Source: Proteus columbae
GTDB lineage: Bacteria; Pseudomonadota; Gammaproteobacteria; Enterobacterales; Enterobacteriaceae
Length of the DNA stretch: 64,000 nucleotides
Assembly (NCBI RefSeq): GCF_002777965.1
Contig: NZ_NGVR01000028.1
Location: forward strand, 124,001-188,000
Direction of reading: 5' to 3'
Made by a program: the position numbers and the translations under genes. This document shows, piece by piece, positions 41,482 to 51,995 of the stretch (positions are counted from its first letter, which is position 1; each line of letters begins with the position of its first letter). Under the pieces are notes generated by a model that saw nothing but the letters and a program-made list of their open reading frames with translations, did no database searches and had not been told where the DNA came from.

Positions 41482-43181
41482 AAACTATCTCACGTCAAGC
41501 TTATGCGGATATGTTTGGTCCAACAACGGGTGACCGTCTGCGATTAGCCGATACTGAGCTTTTTCTTGAAATTGAAAAAGACTTCACCACTTATGGCGAA
41601 GAGGTCAAGTTTGGTGGTGGTAAAGTTATTCGTGATGGTATGGGGCAGAGCCAAGTCGTCAATGCTGAATGTGTCGATGTGCTTATTACAAATGCCATTA
41701 TTTTAGATCATTGGGGTATCGTAAAAGCGGATATCGGTATTAAAGATGGCCGCATTGTGGGTATCGGTAAAGCGGGTAATCCGGATGTACAGCCTAATGT
41801 GGATATTGTTGTAGGGCCTGCCACAGAAGTGGTTGCAGGCGAAGGTAAAATAGTTACCGCAGGTGGCGTTGATACGCACATTCACTTTATCTGCCCTCAG
41901 CAAGCACAAGAAGGTTTAGTGTCTGGTGTCACCACGTTTATTGGTGGTGGTACAGGGCCAGTTGCTGGAACAAATGCAACCACAGTAACCCCCGGTATTT
42001 GGAACATGCACCGTATGTTAGAAGCGGTTGATGAACTCCCGATTAACGTTGGCTTATTCGGTAAGGGCTGTGTGAGTCAACCGCAAGCAGTTCGTGAGCA
42101 AATTGAAGCGGGTGCTATTGGTCTAAAAATTCATGAAGACTGGGGCGCAACACCAATGGCAATTCATAACTGCCTTAATGTTGCCGATGAAATGGATGTG
42201 CAAGTTGCTATTCACTCTGACACTTTAAATGAAGGGGGTTTCTACGAAGAAACCGTGAAAGCGATAGCCGGCCGAGTGATCCACGTTTTCCACACCGAAG
42301 GCGCGGGTGGTGGGCACGCACCTGATGTAATTAAATCAGTCGGAGAGCCGAATATTCTCCCCGCTTCAACCAATCCTACAATGCCTTATACCATTAACAC
42401 GGTAGATGAGCATCTTGATATGTTGATGGTTTGCCATCACCTTGATCCTTCTATTCCTGAAGATGTGGCTTTTGCTGAGTCGCGCATTCGCCGTGAAACC
42501 ATTGCAGCAGAAGATATCTTACATGATATGGGTGCTATTTCTGTTATGTCGTCGGACTCGCAGGCAATGGGGCGTGTAGGTGAAGTTATTCTTCGTACTT
42601 GGCAATGTGCACACAAAATGAAATTACAACGTGGCACATTAGAAGGTGATACCGCTGAAAGTGATAACCATCGTATTAAACGCTATGTAGCGAAATACAC
42701 TATTAATCCTGCTTTAGCGCATGGTATCGCACATGAAGTCGGTTCTATTGAAAAAGGGAAATTGGCTGATTTAGTTTTATGGGATCCAGCTTTCTTTGGT
42801 GTGAAACCCGCATTGATCATGAAAGGTGGCATGGTGGCTTATGCACCAATGGGTGATATTAATGCCGCTATTCCAACACCTCAGCCTGTGCATTATCGTC
42901 CAATGTATGCATGTTTAGGTAAAGCGAAATATCAAACGTCGATGATCTTTATGTCGAAAGCAGGGATCGACGCAGGTGTACCTGAAAAGCTAGGTTTAAA
43001 GAGCTTAATTGGTCGTGTTAAAGGTTGTCGTAATATTACGAAAGCTTCGATGATCCACAATAGTTATGTGCCTCATATCGAGCTTGATCCTCAAACTTAT
43101 ATTGTGAAAGCTGATGGTGTGCCATTAGTGTGTGAACCTGCAACGCAATTACCCATGGCACAACGCTATTTCCTCTTTTGA
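41478..43181 (+). CDS. ureC: Urease alpha subunit UreC
   Basis: 567 residues, canonical. All active-site residues fall at family positions: His134 and His136, carbamylated Lys217, His246, His272, Asp360, plus the flap Cys319-His320. It hydrolyses urea to ammonia and carbamate in the cytosol with two nickel ions. In Proteus the resulting alkalinity promotes struvite and apatite stones. The C-terminus AQRYFLF is typical. Confidence 0.99.
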   Translation: MKTISRQAYADMFGPTTGDRLRLADTELFLEIEKDFTTYGEEVKFGGGKVIRDGMGQSQVVNAECVDVLITNAIILDHWGIVKADIGIKDGRIVGIGKAGNPDVQPNVDIVVGPATEVVAGEGKIVTAGGVDTHIHFICPQQAQEGLVSGVTTFIGGGTGPVAGTNATTVTPGIWNMHRMLEAVDELPINVGLFGKGCVSQPQAVREQIEAGAIGLKIHEDWGATPMAIHNCLNVADEMDVQVAIHSDTLNEGGFYEETVKAIAGRVIHVFHTEGAGGGHAPDVIKSVGEPNILPASTNPTMPYTINTVDEHLDMLMVCHHLDPSIPEDVAFAESRIRRETIAAEDILHDMGAISVMSSDSQAMGRVGEVILRTWQCAHKMKLQRGTLEGDTAESDNHRIKRYVAKYTINPALAHGIAHEVGSIEKGKLADLVLWDPAFFGVKPALIMKGGMVAYAPMGDINAAIPTPQPVHYRPMYACLGKAKYQTSMIFMSKAGIDAGVPEKLGLKSLIGRVKGCRNITKASMIHNSYVPHIELDPQTYIVKADGVPLVCEPATQLPMAQRYFLF

Positions 43182-43207
43182 TTAGCGTTTTACCGAGAAT
43201 GTAGAGA

Positions 43208-43708
43208 ATGAAGAGATTTACTCAACTTATTGATAAACAAAAAGTGCTTGAAACAGCAATGTCAGAAAAACAGGCGCTTACTTTGTGCTTAACGATGGAT
43301 GAACGAACCAAAAGTCGTTTAAAAGTGACATTAAGTGATGGACAAGAAGCTGGGCTATTTTTGCCTCGTGGTACGGTGCTAAAAGAGGGCGATATCTTAC
43401 TGTCAGAAGATAATACGCTGGTAACGATTGAAGCTGCAAAAGAGCAAGTTTCGACTGTATATAGTGACGATCCGCTATTATTGGCTCGTGTTTGTTATCA
43501 CTTAGGTAATCGTCATGTTCCATTACAAATTGAAGCGGGGTGGTGTCGTTATTTTCATGATCATGTTTTAGATGATATGGCGAGAGGCTTAGGCGCTAAT
43601 GTGGTTGTGGGTTTAGAGAAATACCAACCTGAACCGGGTGCTTATGGTGGATCGTCAGGTGGTCATCATCACCATCATCACTCTCACGACGATCATCATC
43701 ATCACTAA
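43208..43708 (+). CDS. ureE: Urease nickel metallochaperone UreE
   Basis: 166 residues. The two-domain UreE fold includes YHLGNRHVPLQIEAGWCRYFHDHVLDDMARGLG, where the conserved metal-site histidine lies in FHDHVLDD. The tail from about residue 151 is GGHHHHHHSHDDHHHH: twelve of sixteen residues including ten histidines in two blocks, a nickel reservoir. It passes nickel to UreG. Confidence 0.97.
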   Translation: MKRFTQLIDKQKVLETAMSEKQALTLCLTMDERTKSRLKVTLSDGQEAGLFLPRGTVLKEGDILLSEDNTLVTIEAAKEQVSTVYSDDPLLLARVCYHLGNRHVPLQIEAGWCRYFHDHVLDDMARGLGANVVVGLEKYQPEPGAYGGSSGGHHHHHHSHDDHHHH

Positions 43709-43732
43709 TTATTTGAATAAGGGAGCCTATTG

Positions 43733-44398
43733 ATGCTTGCAGATCTACGCTTATATCAATTAGTCAGTCCTTCTTTACCTGTGGGATCGTTTACTTATTC
43801 TCAAGGGTTAGAGTGGGCGATTGAAAAGGGGTGGGTTTGTTGTCCTCAAACATTAGCGGATTGGCTAAGTACCCAAATGACCAGCACTTTAGCAACGTTA
43901 GAGCTCCCTATCTTACGGCGATTACAAGAAAATTTGGCACAAGCTAAAATGAGTGAAGTGAAATATTGGTGTGATTTTATTGTCGCAAGTCGTGAAACTA
44001 AAGAGTTAAGACAAGAAGAGCGCCAACGAGGTATCGCTTTTGCTCGTTTACTTCCTCAATTAGATATTGAGTTAGATGAAATTTTACAAGCGTGTGTAAA
44101 GCAGACACAACTTATGGCGTTTGCGTTAGCTGCTGTGAAATGGAATATTTCCTCTGAAAAGTTATGTTGTGCTTACGCTTGGGGTTGGCTTGAAAATACT
44201 GTGATGTCAGGAGTAAAACTGATCCCATTAGGACAAAGTGCAGGGCAGAAAACATTGTTTACATTAGCAGAGCAGATCCCTGCAATTGTTGAGCAATCCG
44301 CACATTGGCCAACGGAAGATATTGGGAGTTTTACACCCGCGCAAATTATTGCCAGTAGTCGCCATGAAACACAATACACTCGACTTTTTCGTTCATGA
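43733..44398 (+). CDS. ureF: Urease accessory protein UreF
   Basis: 221 residues from the ATG at 43733 (GGGAG at 43721), all-alpha UreF fold: [28 protein letters not shown] and [23 protein letters not shown]. It bridges UreD and UreG and opens the path for nickel delivery. ureG follows after 9 bp. Confidence 0.96.
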   Translation: MLADLRLYQLVSPSLPVGSFTYSQGLEWAIEKGWVCCPQTLADWLSTQMTSTLATLELPILRRLQENLAQAKMSEVKYWCDFIVASRETKELRQEERQRGIAFARLLPQLDIELDEILQACVKQTQLMAFALAAVKWNISSEKLCCAYAWGWLENTVMSGVKLIPLGQSAGQKTLFTLAEQIPAIVEQSAHWPTEDIGSFTPAQIIASSRHETQYTRLFRS

Positions 44399-44407
44399 GA
44401 CATCTAT

Positions 44408-45025
44408 ATGCAAGAATATAATCAACCACTACGTATTGGTGTGGGAGGTCCTGTTGGATCAGGAAAAACCGCACTGCTAGAAGTTCTTTGTAAAGCCATG
44501 CGCGACACTTATGAAATCGCGGTTGTGACTAACGATATTTATACTCAAGAAGATGCCAAGATCTTAACGCGAGCTGAAGCATTAGATGCGGATCGTATTA
44601 TTGGTGTTGAAACGGGAGGTTGTCCTCATACTGCTATTCGTGAAGATGCATCAATGAATCTTGCAGCGGTTGAAGAATTAGCTATGCGCCACAAAAATCT
44701 GGATATCGTTTTTGTGGAAAGTGGTGGTGATAACTTAAGTGCGACATTTAGCCCAGAGCTTGCTGATTTAACCATTTACGTAATTGATGTTGCCGAAGGT
44801 GAAAAGATCCCTCGTAAAGGTGGCCCTGGTATTACCCACTCTGATCTGCTCGTGATCAACAAGATCGATCTAGCGCCTTATGTTGGTGCATCATTAGAAG
44901 TGATGGAAGCAGACACAGCAAGAATGCGTCCTGTGAAGCCTTATGTTTTCACAAATCTAAAAGAAAAAGTGGGTTTGGAAACTATTATCGATTTTATTAT
45001 TGATAAAGGGATGTTAAGACGCTAA
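44408..45025 (+). CDS. ureG: Urease accessory GTPase UreG
   Basis: 205 residues with P-loop [10 protein letters not shown] (14-23), the metal-binding CPH motif in [33 protein letters not shown] and [14 protein letters not shown] hydrolysis drives nickel insertion into urease. It ends the operon. Confidence 0.98.
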   Translation: MQEYNQPLRIGVGGPVGSGKTALLEVLCKAMRDTYEIAVVTNDIYTQEDAKILTRAEALDADRIIGVETGGCPHTAIREDASMNLAAVEELAMRHKNLDIVFVESGGDNLSATFSPELADLTIYVIDVAEGEKIPRKGGPGITHSDLLVINKIDLAPYVGASLEVMEADTARMRPVKPYVFTNLKEKVGLETIIDFIIDKGMLRR

Positions 45026-45071
45026 CAGCTTGTTGAGTAAAGGCGAGTTTTAGTTGAAAAAGAAACTGAAA

Positions 45072-45104
45072 GTATCGGTCATTTTACTATAAAGACCGAT
45101 ACTG
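45072..45104 (+). terminator. Hairpin after ureG
   Basis: AGTATCGGTC / GACCGATACT, a perfect 10-bp stem with a 13-base loop 46 bp after ureG. There is no T-tract, so it may act as a weak terminator or stabiliser. Confidence 0.55.
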
Positions 45105-45138
45105 TCAGGATAATCTAAAAACGATATTACTAATGGGA

Positions 45139-45717
45139 TCAGTTAAGGTAAGTAAATGCGGTGGTTACTTTTACTACCCCTTTGGTTTCACTGGCAATTT
45201 TTGCAACAGCAGCCCCTTCTTGGCGGGTTAAAATACCAAATAAGAACACTTCACCATTTTCAGTGATCACTTTTACAGAAGAAGATTTTACTGAATCACT
45301 GCCTAAAATTTGAGAGCGCACTTTGGTTGTTAACCATGTATCTGAAGATGCTGTGCCTAATGTCACAGGCTCACCTTGGCGAACTTCGTTGTAGACGTTA
45401 TTCACCCCTTCAACCTGACTTGCGACTTGTTTTGCCGTATTCGCAACAGACATATCAGGGCTTTGACCTGTTAACAGAATATTGCCTTGATAAGCGGTAG
45501 CTACAATACGTGAATTGCTTTTCTTGATCTGTTCGTTTTTGTTTAGAGCACCAGAAACACGAGCTTCCAAGGTACCATCGTCAACTTGTTGCCCTAATGA
45601 ACGAGGATCGGTTGCAGTTTTACCCGCAACTGCGGCCGTGCCGACAACAGCTGCGCCGATACAACCTTGCAGTAAAAGTGCAGAACACAGCACTGCAGTG
45701 ATAGGAAGCAATTTCAT
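45139..45717 (-). CDS. dolP: Outer membrane lipoprotein DolP (BON domains)
   Basis: 192 residues. The lipobox LLLQGC places the lipidated cysteine at 19; two BON domains follow (about 47-115 and 125-190; ARVSGALNKNEQIKKSNSRIVATAYQGNILLTGQ and VRSQILGSDSVKSSSVKVITENGEVFLFGILTRQEG). DolP binds anionic lipids, goes to the division site and supports BAM and outer membrane integrity. It follows diaA by 9 bp in the family order. Confidence 0.95.
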   Translation of the reverse strand: MKLLPITAVLCSALLLQGCIGAAVVGTAAVAGKTATDPRSLGQQVDDGTLEARVSGALNKNEQIKKSNSRIVATAYQGNILLTGQSPDMSVANTAKQVASQVEGVNNVYNEVRQGEPVTLGTASSDTWLTTKVRSQILGSDSVKSSSVKVITENGEVFLFGILTRQEGAAVAKIASETKGVVKVTTAFTYLN

Positions 45718-45726
45718 AGTAACTCC

Positions 45727-46317
45727 TTAGTCATCCTGATGTGGGAATAATGTATTATCAATCAAATCACAGAGACAATTAACTGTTAGCATCTGAACTT
45801 CCTGTATTCTGACGGTACGTTGAGATGGAATACGAATTTCAACGTCTTGAGGGCCTAATAACCCAGCAAGCTCTCCGCCATCATAACCTGTTAATGCAAC
45901 AATGGTCATATCTCGTGTAACAGCGGCTTCAACGGCTTTAATAATACTTCTGCTGTTACCGTGCGTTGAGATAGCAAGTAGCACATCTCCTGCTTGTCCT
46001 AATGCACGCACTTGTTTTGCATAGATTTCATCGTGCTGCTGATTCCCCATAATTGCAGTCATCACAACGCTATCTGTGTTTAACGATAATGCAGGCAAGC
46101 TTGGGCGCTCAGTTTCAAAACGATGGATCATGCTTGCGGCAAATCGCTGTGCTGTTGCTGCTGAGCTGCCGTTTCCACAGCTTAATATTTTATGGCCGTT
46201 TAACAAAGATTGAACCATCATCATGGCGGCTCTGGAAATGGCATCTGGTAATGCTTCTGCTGCTGCAATTTGAGTTTGAATACTCTCTGTAAAGCAGACT
46301 TTGATTCTATCAAGCAC
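45727..46317 (-). CDS. diaA: DnaA initiator-associating protein DiaA
   Basis: 196 residues, starting at GTG (46317), collinear with E. coli DiaA ([24 protein letters not shown]). An SIS domain ([28 protein letters not shown]) forms a tetramer that binds several DnaA molecules and speeds initiation at oriC. The C-terminus [18 protein letters not shown] is conserved. Confidence 0.95.
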   Translation of the reverse strand: MLDRIKVCFTESIQTQIAAAEALPDAISRAAMMMVQSLLNGHKILSCGNGSSAATAQRFAASMIHRFETERPSLPALSLNTDSVVMTAIMGNQQHDEIYAKQVRALGQAGDVLLAISTHGNSRSIIKAVEAAVTRDMTIVALTGYDGGELAGLLGPQDVEIRIPSQRTVRIQEVQMLTVNCLCDLIDNTLFPHQDD

Positions 46318-46339
46318 GTTAAGACCTATATAATCTAAT

Positions 46340-46717
46340 TTAACGAATAAATTCCGTATAATCGAGAATGTTTTTTAACCATATTAGCTGGCGTTGATTA
46401 AATGCACAAATATCAAAACGACAGTCTGAAGTCTCGATACTTTCTTGGCGTTGAGCTAACCAACATCTTGCTGTACGCCATAAGCGACGCCGTTTTGAGG
46501 TAGTAATAGAGCTTATTGCATCACCAAATAAGATGTTACGTCTAAAACGAACCTCAACAAATACCCATGTCCTCTTTTCCTGCATAATAAGATCAATTTC
46601 TCCACAGGGATATCGGACATTACGCTCAATCAATATTAATCCTTGTTGGCGTAAATATTTTAGCGCTTTTTTCTCATAGTATAGCCCTAAAAAATAAGGA
46701 CTTTTAGAAAAAATCAT
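46340..46717 (-). CDS. yraN: UPF0102 protein YraN
   Basis: 125 residues with the endonuclease-like fold of UPF0102: [47 protein letters not shown], where GEIDLI and the VEVR/K pattern resemble nuclease motifs. Activity is unproven. It stands between lpoA and diaA, as in E. coli. Confidence 0.92.
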   Translation of the reverse strand: MIFSKSPYFLGLYYEKKALKYLRQQGLILIERNVRYPCGEIDLIMQEKRTWVFVEVRFRRNILFGDAISSITTSKRRRLWRTARCWLAQRQESIETSDCRFDICAFNQRQLIWLKNILDYTEFIR

Positions 46718-46745
46718 CCATGATTTCCTTCTTTATCTCACACAT

Positions 46746-46776
46746 AAAATAAACCGCCTTTATGGCGGTTTATTTT
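46746..46776 (-). terminator. Terminator of lpoA
   Basis: AAAATAAACCGCC / GGCGGTTTATTTT, 13-bp perfect stem with a 5-base loop, T-rich on exit, between lpoA and yraN. It would separate yraN-diaA-dolP from lpoA unless read-through occurs. Confidence 0.8.
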
Positions 46777-46797
46777 AATGATAACTAAATATGCGTA

Positions 46798-48552
46798 TTA
46801 CTGTACAACAGGTTCAATTTTACCTTGTTTAAACTGCATCCAAGGAAGTTCTCTATAAACAGTACAGTTGTTTTCAACACGCAATGAACCTGAAATACCA
46901 TTAAAACGTAATGTGCCTTTTGTCAGGTCATTGTAATTGTTTGCTAATGACCATGCATCAATTCCCATGGCATAAAGACGCATTAATGAGTAATCGTTCG
47001 CAAATTTGCTTGATGCCTTTTGCATTAACGGCAAATTAGCGCCAGTCATCAATGGAATATCACTAAATTGAATACCATCCATCTCCATACGGAAATCAGG
47101 GCCTGTTCCACCTTGGTTACTACGCGAACTAACATAAATTGGTGGACGCTTTTGGGTACTGATTGCCATATCAATCATTGGTTTAATTAAGGTTAATTCA
47201 TCGCTAGTCGCAATGATGTAAACCGAATCAATAGCACCACTCGCAGATGGAATAGATTGCGTTTCTAATGGCAAAGGTGCATTAGCTGTTGGTAGTACAG
47301 GTGTACCAGTCATACGAATACCCACACCACGGTTAATAGAGGCTTTTAAGCTATCAACAGAACTAAATGTTTGTTGTAAAACGGTGCCACCACCCGTGCG
47401 TTGCCACTCATCAGCAAATGTTTGTGCCATTCTTTGGCCAAATTTATTATCAGGAACAATAATTAATGGGTTTGATTTTTGTTGCTGACGTAAATGTTGT
47501 GCCGCATTACGTGTTTCATCTTCTGGTGAAAGCGAGAAGAAGCAAACCGTGGTTGCAGAAGGCACATTATCTAACTCATTGAGTGCTAATACAGGTAAAC
47601 CACTTTGAAGCTCTATCGTCTTCATGACTTCAGGTTTTAGCAGTGGGCCGACAATTAAGTTGGCTCCGTCTTGCTGTACTTTCTTCAATAAAACGTCGAT
47701 AGATTGGCTATTGGTATCATAAACAATCACTTGACGAGAGTTTTGTGCAACAGGATCTAAGCGTAATGTTGTATCACCAGAAAATGTTGAGCTCTCTTTT
47801 TCTTGATCTTGAGTCGCTTGCGTATTTTCGGTTGTTTCTTTTGCTGTATCTGTTGCAGGTGTCTCTGTATTACTGATGCCTAATTCTTCTAAAATTGATG
47901 CAAGGCTGTCGTCATTTTTAGGTGCTTGTGGCGCTGGCATAGCTTGAGGTTGCGGTAAACCACTTTGTGCATCAAGAAAACCTTGGCGAATAGCTTCACC
48001 AAAGACTTTCGCTTGCCCTGTTAAAGGCAATAATAATGCGATTTGGCTACTTGTACTCACAGAGGGTTGTGAAAGACGTAATAATGATGCTGGAAGGGTT
48101 AACGCAGCTGGATTACGAGGATAGCGAGTCTGCCATTCTCTGACCGCTGTGGATAACTTATCAGCGTCATCTTTGTTGTATTCATAGGTATTCAGTAAAT
48201 CTAACCAACCTTGCAGTGTATTTTCATCTGCTTTGATAACAACGCCACGGCGTTGCTCTGGTGTGAGTTTGGTTAGCGTGAGCCATGTATCATCAATATT
48301 TTTCTGATGCAGTTGTGGATCAGTAATTAATGTTTCTAACCCAATATAGGCTCTAATAACATCTAAAGATGCTAGCCCTTGAGCATCATCAATCACTTTT
48401 TGAAATTGTTTCATCTCCATTTCTGCTTTTGCAGCTGGAGTGAGAGGTTGTTCTTGTTGCCCCGTCAGGGTACAACCTGACATAATCAACGCAGAGAGTA
48501 TCGCAGTATAGGATAAACCTGTTTTAAAACGCACAAAAATTGAGGAAAGCAT
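46798..48552 (-). CDS. lpoA: Penicillin-binding protein activator LpoA
   Basis: 584 residues. The lipobox LIMSGC puts the acylated cysteine at 27. An N-terminal TPR-like domain (about 35-165) and a periplasmic-binding-type C-terminal domain (SQIALLLPLTGQAKVFGEAIRQGFLDA onward) match LpoA; a low-complexity insert rich in Thr/Glu (about 220-270) follows. From the outer membrane it activates PBP1A. It is divergent from rsmI. Confidence 0.95.
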   Translation of the reverse strand: MLSSIFVRFKTGLSYTAILSALIMSGCTLTGQQEQPLTPAAKAEMEMKQFQKVIDDAQGLASLDVIRAYIGLETLITDPQLHQKNIDDTWLTLTKLTPEQRRGVVIKADENTLQGWLDLLNTYEYNKDDADKLSTAVREWQTRYPRNPAALTLPASLLRLSQPSVSTSSQIALLLPLTGQAKVFGEAIRQGFLDAQSGLPQPQAMPAPQAPKNDDSLASILEELGISNTETPATDTAKETTENTQATQDQEKESSTFSGDTTLRLDPVAQNSRQVIVYDTNSQSIDVLLKKVQQDGANLIVGPLLKPEVMKTIELQSGLPVLALNELDNVPSATTVCFFSLSPEDETRNAAQHLRQQQKSNPLIIVPDNKFGQRMAQTFADEWQRTGGGTVLQQTFSSVDSLKASINRGVGIRMTGTPVLPTANAPLPLETQSIPSASGAIDSVYIIATSDELTLIKPMIDMAISTQKRPPIYVSSRSNQGGTGPDFRMEMDGIQFSDIPLMTGANLPLMQKASSKFANDYSLMRLYAMGIDAWSLANNYNDLTKGTLRFNGISGSLRVENNCTVYRELPWMQFKQGKIEPVVQ

Positions 48553-48613
48553 ACTGTACCCAGTGATGTTTTATAATTATGCTCAATTTTAAATCGGTCA
48601 TTCGGAATAAACA

Positions 48614-49492
48614 ATGAATCAACCTAATCGAGCAGCGGTAACGACATCCACACTGTACATAGTACCCACACCTATTGGTAATCTGGGCGATATCACCCAG
48701 CGGGCACTTGATGTGCTGTCTCATGTCGATTTAATTGCTGCAGAAGATACCCGTCATACAGGGCTTCTATTACAGCACTTTGCCATTAACGCACGTTTGT
48801 ATGCGTTACATGATCATAATGAACAGCAAAAAGCGGATCAATTAATTAGCAAATTACAACAGGGGCTAAGTATCGCATTAGTCTCTGATGCAGGTACACC
48901 ATTAATTAACGATCCTGGCTATCATTTAGTCAATCAATGTCGTAAGAATGGCATCAATGTTGTGCCATTACCCGGCGCTTGTGCTGCTATTACGGCACTT
49001 TCTGCAGCAGGGCTTCCTTCTGATCGTTTTTGTTATGAAGGCTTTTTGCCAGCAAAAACAAAAAGTCGTCAGGATTGTTTACGCGCATTATCAGAAGAGC
49101 CTCGTACATTGATTTTTTATGAATCAACACATCGGCTGTTAGATAGTTTAGCTGATATGGTGACAGTTTGGGGTGAAGATCGCTACGTAGTATTAGCGAG
49201 AGAGCTCACAAAAACGTGGGAAACTATTCAAGGCATGCCTGTTGGTGAATTACTTAAATGGGTACTTGAAGATGAAAATCGCCGTAAAGGTGAAATGGTA
49301 TTAATTGTTGAAGGTTATGAAAAACCCGTTGATGACGATTTCTCCCCAGAAGTATTACGGACACTTGCGATTTTACAAAAAGAGTTACCACTGAAAAAAG
49401 CGGCAGCCGTCACTGCTGAGATTTATGGCGTGAAGAAAAATGCACTCTATAAACATGTCATTGAGCAAAATGGTGAAGCTCAAGACGAGTAA
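48614..49492 (+). CDS. rsmI: 16S rRNA 2'-O-ribose C1402 methyltransferase RsmI
   Basis: 292 residues of the tetrapyrrole-methylase fold: [22 protein letters not shown] at the start, [15 protein letters not shown], and [15 protein letters not shown]. It 2'-O-methylates C1402 in 16S rRNA (with RsmH adding N4). It diverges from lpoA across a 61-bp gap and precedes rnpB. Confidence 0.96.
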   Translation: MNQPNRAAVTTSTLYIVPTPIGNLGDITQRALDVLSHVDLIAAEDTRHTGLLLQHFAINARLYALHDHNEQQKADQLISKLQQGLSIALVSDAGTPLINDPGYHLVNQCRKNGINVVPLPGACAAITALSAAGLPSDRFCYEGFLPAKTKSRQDCLRALSEEPRTLIFYESTHRLLDSLADMVTVWGEDRYVVLARELTKTWETIQGMPVGELLKWVLEDENRRKGEMVLIVEGYEKPVDDDFSPEVLRTLAILQKELPLKKAAAVTAEIYGVKKNALYKHVIEQNGEAQDE

Positions 49493-49538
49493 AGTGATTT
49501 TTTAGCTTCTTTTGCTATACATTTTCTACCAAAATCCC

Positions 49539-49544
49539 TATAAT
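49539..49544 (+). promoter_or_regulatory. rnpB -10 box
   Basis: TATAAT 9 bp before the inferred 5' end of the RNase P RNA, followed by a GC-rich discriminator-like CCGCACCCTG. Confidence 0.75.
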
Positions 49545-49553
49545 CCGCACCCT

Positions 49554-49927
<374 letters not shown>

Positions 49928-49930
49928 CAT

Positions 49931-49976
49931 AAAAAACCCTCGATTCACACTGTGTTTCGAGGGTTTTCTGTTTTTA
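49931..49976 (+). terminator. Terminator of rnpB
   Basis: AAAACCCTCGA / TCGAGGGTTTT with a 13-base loop, then TTTTT a little further on. Confidence 0.88.
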
Positions 49977-49995
49977 AGCCCATCTAAATCAACTT

Positions 49996-50700
49996 TCACG
50001 AAATAATATCAATAAACAAGCCACGAAACTCAGCCGAGCTTTTTAACGTGATACTATGGCTGTCTTGAATAAAAGCCCCATCACCACACTGAATTTGCCC
50101 ATTTTCTTGTGTTGACGTTTGCAAATAGGTGCCGCCTTTTATGGATTGTAAAAAGCCTTTTTGTCCTTTTATTTGCAGTGTAATTTCATCGCCTGCTTGC
50201 AAATGAATATGATAGAGCCAAATTGTTTGCCTTAACATCAACGAGCCATCATCACCCGTAGGTGAAGCTAACAATTGATATTTTAGGTTTTCATCTAAAG
50301 CCAATTTTTGTGAAGCTAAACTTTCTTGTTGTGGACACGCATTTAACCACAACTGAATACGGGTTAACGGTGTATCAGAACTGCTGTTTTTCTCTATATA
50401 CGTATCAGTATTATGAGGTGAAATAAGTAAGCACTCATTTTCTTTTGCCGTTACTGTACGTCCCATATTATCAAGGTATGTCGCTTCCCCTTGAAGGATC
50501 AGATTAACCACATCAACATGAGGGTAAGTCTTTGCTTTAAATTCAGAATTTGGGGCAAGCACTTCTTGGTTGAGAACTCTTAGTGTGCCATAGTCTAAAA
50601 AATGAGGGTCAAAGTAGTGGCCAAAGGAAAATGTGTAGCGAGCTTGTAGCCAACCATAATCCGCTTTACCACACTGTTGTGCTGTTCTGTATTTTATCAT
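49996..50700 (-). CDS. yhaK: Pirin-family protein YhaK
   Basis: 234 residues from ATG 50700 (MIKYRTAQQCGKADYGWLQARYTFSFGHYFDPHF), matching E. coli YhaK; an earlier start adds 13 residues without homology. Two cupin domains are expected; VDVVNLILQGEATYLDNMG is part of the first. The E. coli protein is a cytosolic bicupin reported to react to oxidative stress. It diverges from yhaJ, which likely controls it. Confidence 0.9.
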   Translation of the reverse strand: MIKYRTAQQCGKADYGWLQARYTFSFGHYFDPHFLDYGTLRVLNQEVLAPNSEFKAKTYPHVDVVNLILQGEATYLDNMGRTVTAKENECLLISPHNTDTYIEKNSSSDTPLTRIQLWLNACPQQESLASQKLALDENLKYQLLASPTGDDGSLMLRQTIWLYHIHLQAGDEITLQIKGQKGFLQSIKGGTYLQTSTQENGQIQCGDGAFIQDSHSITLKSSAEFRGLFIDIIS

Positions 50701-50813
50701 AGCGGTATTTTTCGAGTAGATTATCAATATATTTATCATAGAGGTATGGACTGTCTATTGTTAGCAAGTTAATCTGGTGCCTATAATCAAATTATTTGAT
50801 AGAGATAAGTATA

Positions 50814-51716
50814 ATGAGTAAAGACAAAGCAATTACGTTGGAATCTTTACGAGTCATGGATGCCATTGATCGTAGAGGGAGTTTTGCAGCTGCGGCTGAT
50901 GAACTAAATCGAGTTCCATCGGCACTCAGTTATACCATGCAAAAATTAGAAGAAGATTTAGATGTTGTCCTTTTTGACCGCTCTGGCCATAGAACTAAAT
51001 TTACCAATGTTGGCAGAATGCTGCTTGATAGAGGACGCATATTACTTGAGGCTGCCGACAAATTAACGTCAGACGCAGAAGCCTTAGCAAGAGGTTGGGA
51101 GCCTCATATCACCATCGTTTGTGAAGCTCTTACCCCTGCATCTCGACTCTTTCCTTTGGTTGATAAATTAGCTGAAAAATCCAATACCCAACTCTCTTTA
51201 GTGACTGAAGTCTTGGCGGGTGCTTGGGAAAGCTTAGAAAGCGGTAAATGTGATATTGTGATTTCACCCGATATGCATTTTCGCACTTCATCAGAAATCA
51301 ACTTTCGTCCTTTATATAATACCACTAGCGTTTATGTTGCCAGCCCAGATCACCCCATCCATAACGAACCTGAGCCATTAGCAGAAGAAACTCGCTTAAA
51401 ATATCGAGGCATTGCCATTGCTGATACTGCAAGAGAGCGCCCAGTTTTAACTGTACTGCTATTGGATAAACAGCGCCGTTTAACGGTCAGTTCTATTGAA
51501 GATAAACGCCGTGCTTTAATTGCGGGTTTAGGTGTGGCGACGATGCCAATTGATTTAATTGAAGACGATCTTAAAGAAGGGCGTTTACGCGTTGTTGGTC
51601 CAGAGTATCACCATGAAAATAATATTATTATGGCATGGCGAAGAGACAGCATGGGCGAAGCAAAATCATGGTGTTTACGTGAAATACCTAAACTCTTTGC
51701 AAATGATAAAAAATAG
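50814..51716 (+). CDS. yhaJ: LysR-family regulator YhaJ
   Basis: 300 residues from MSKDKAITLESLRVMDAIDRRGSFAAAADELNRVPSALSYTMQKLEEDLDVVLFDRSGHRTKFT; the helix-turn-helix at about 20-60 is nearly that of E. coli YhaJ, and the C-terminal effector domain (about 95-295) matches. In E. coli YhaJ activates yqjF and responds to aromatic compounds. Here yqjF lies 3.3 kb downstream beyond the type VI islet. Confidence 0.93.
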   Translation: MSKDKAITLESLRVMDAIDRRGSFAAAADELNRVPSALSYTMQKLEEDLDVVLFDRSGHRTKFTNVGRMLLDRGRILLEAADKLTSDAEALARGWEPHITIVCEALTPASRLFPLVDKLAEKSNTQLSLVTEVLAGAWESLESGKCDIVISPDMHFRTSSEINFRPLYNTTSVYVASPDHPIHNEPEPLAEETRLKYRGIAIADTARERPVLTVLLLDKQRRLTVSSIEDKRRALIAGLGVATMPIDLIEDDLKEGRLRVVGPEYHHENNIIMAWRRDSMGEAKSWCLREIPKLFANDKK

Positions 51717-51772
51717 TTTTTGTAGATAATTTTTTTTATGTTTTAGATATCGATGCAAATAGAGATGCTAAT

Positions 51773-51796
51773 ATTAGGCGGAAGGTTCCGCCTAAT
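51773..51796. terminator. Perfect palindrome between yhaJ and the PAAR remnant
   Basis: ATTAGGCGGAA / TTCCGCCTAAT with two spacer bases between converging genes. No T-tract follows on either strand. Confidence 0.45.
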
Positions 51797-51806
51797 TAAG
51801 AATGGG

Positions 51807-51938
51807 TCACTCCACTGCCACTAATACACAACCATTTAAACAACCGCATTGTACTTTATGTCCTTCTAGCGCGACAGGGATATTGTTTATCCAATGCATC
51901 TCATATTCCCTACTTAATAACGGAGTTTGGCGATGCAT
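51807..51938 (-). pseudogene. PAAR-domain C-terminal remnant
   Basis: A 43-codon frame from ATG 51938, just downstream of vgrG and in the same reading frame, ends IPVALEGHKVQCGCLNGCVLVAVE. The pattern of IPVAxxGHKxxCGC is the end of a PAAR repeat as found in proteins that cap VgrG tips. The upstream part of a PAAR domain is missing. Three in-frame stops (51998, 51971, 51959 region) separate it from vgrG. It is best read as what remains of a PAAR gene after a deletion; whether it is translated is unknown. Confidence 0.6.
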
Positions 51939-51995
51939 CGGATAATAAAAAACTATCTAGTTCTCTTTTTAATCAACAGTGTATATTAACCAATA

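Noticed and set aside
43665-43705. Tandem CAT/CAC repeats at the end of ureE as a microsatellite
   Set aside because: They encode the known histidine-rich tail of UreE.
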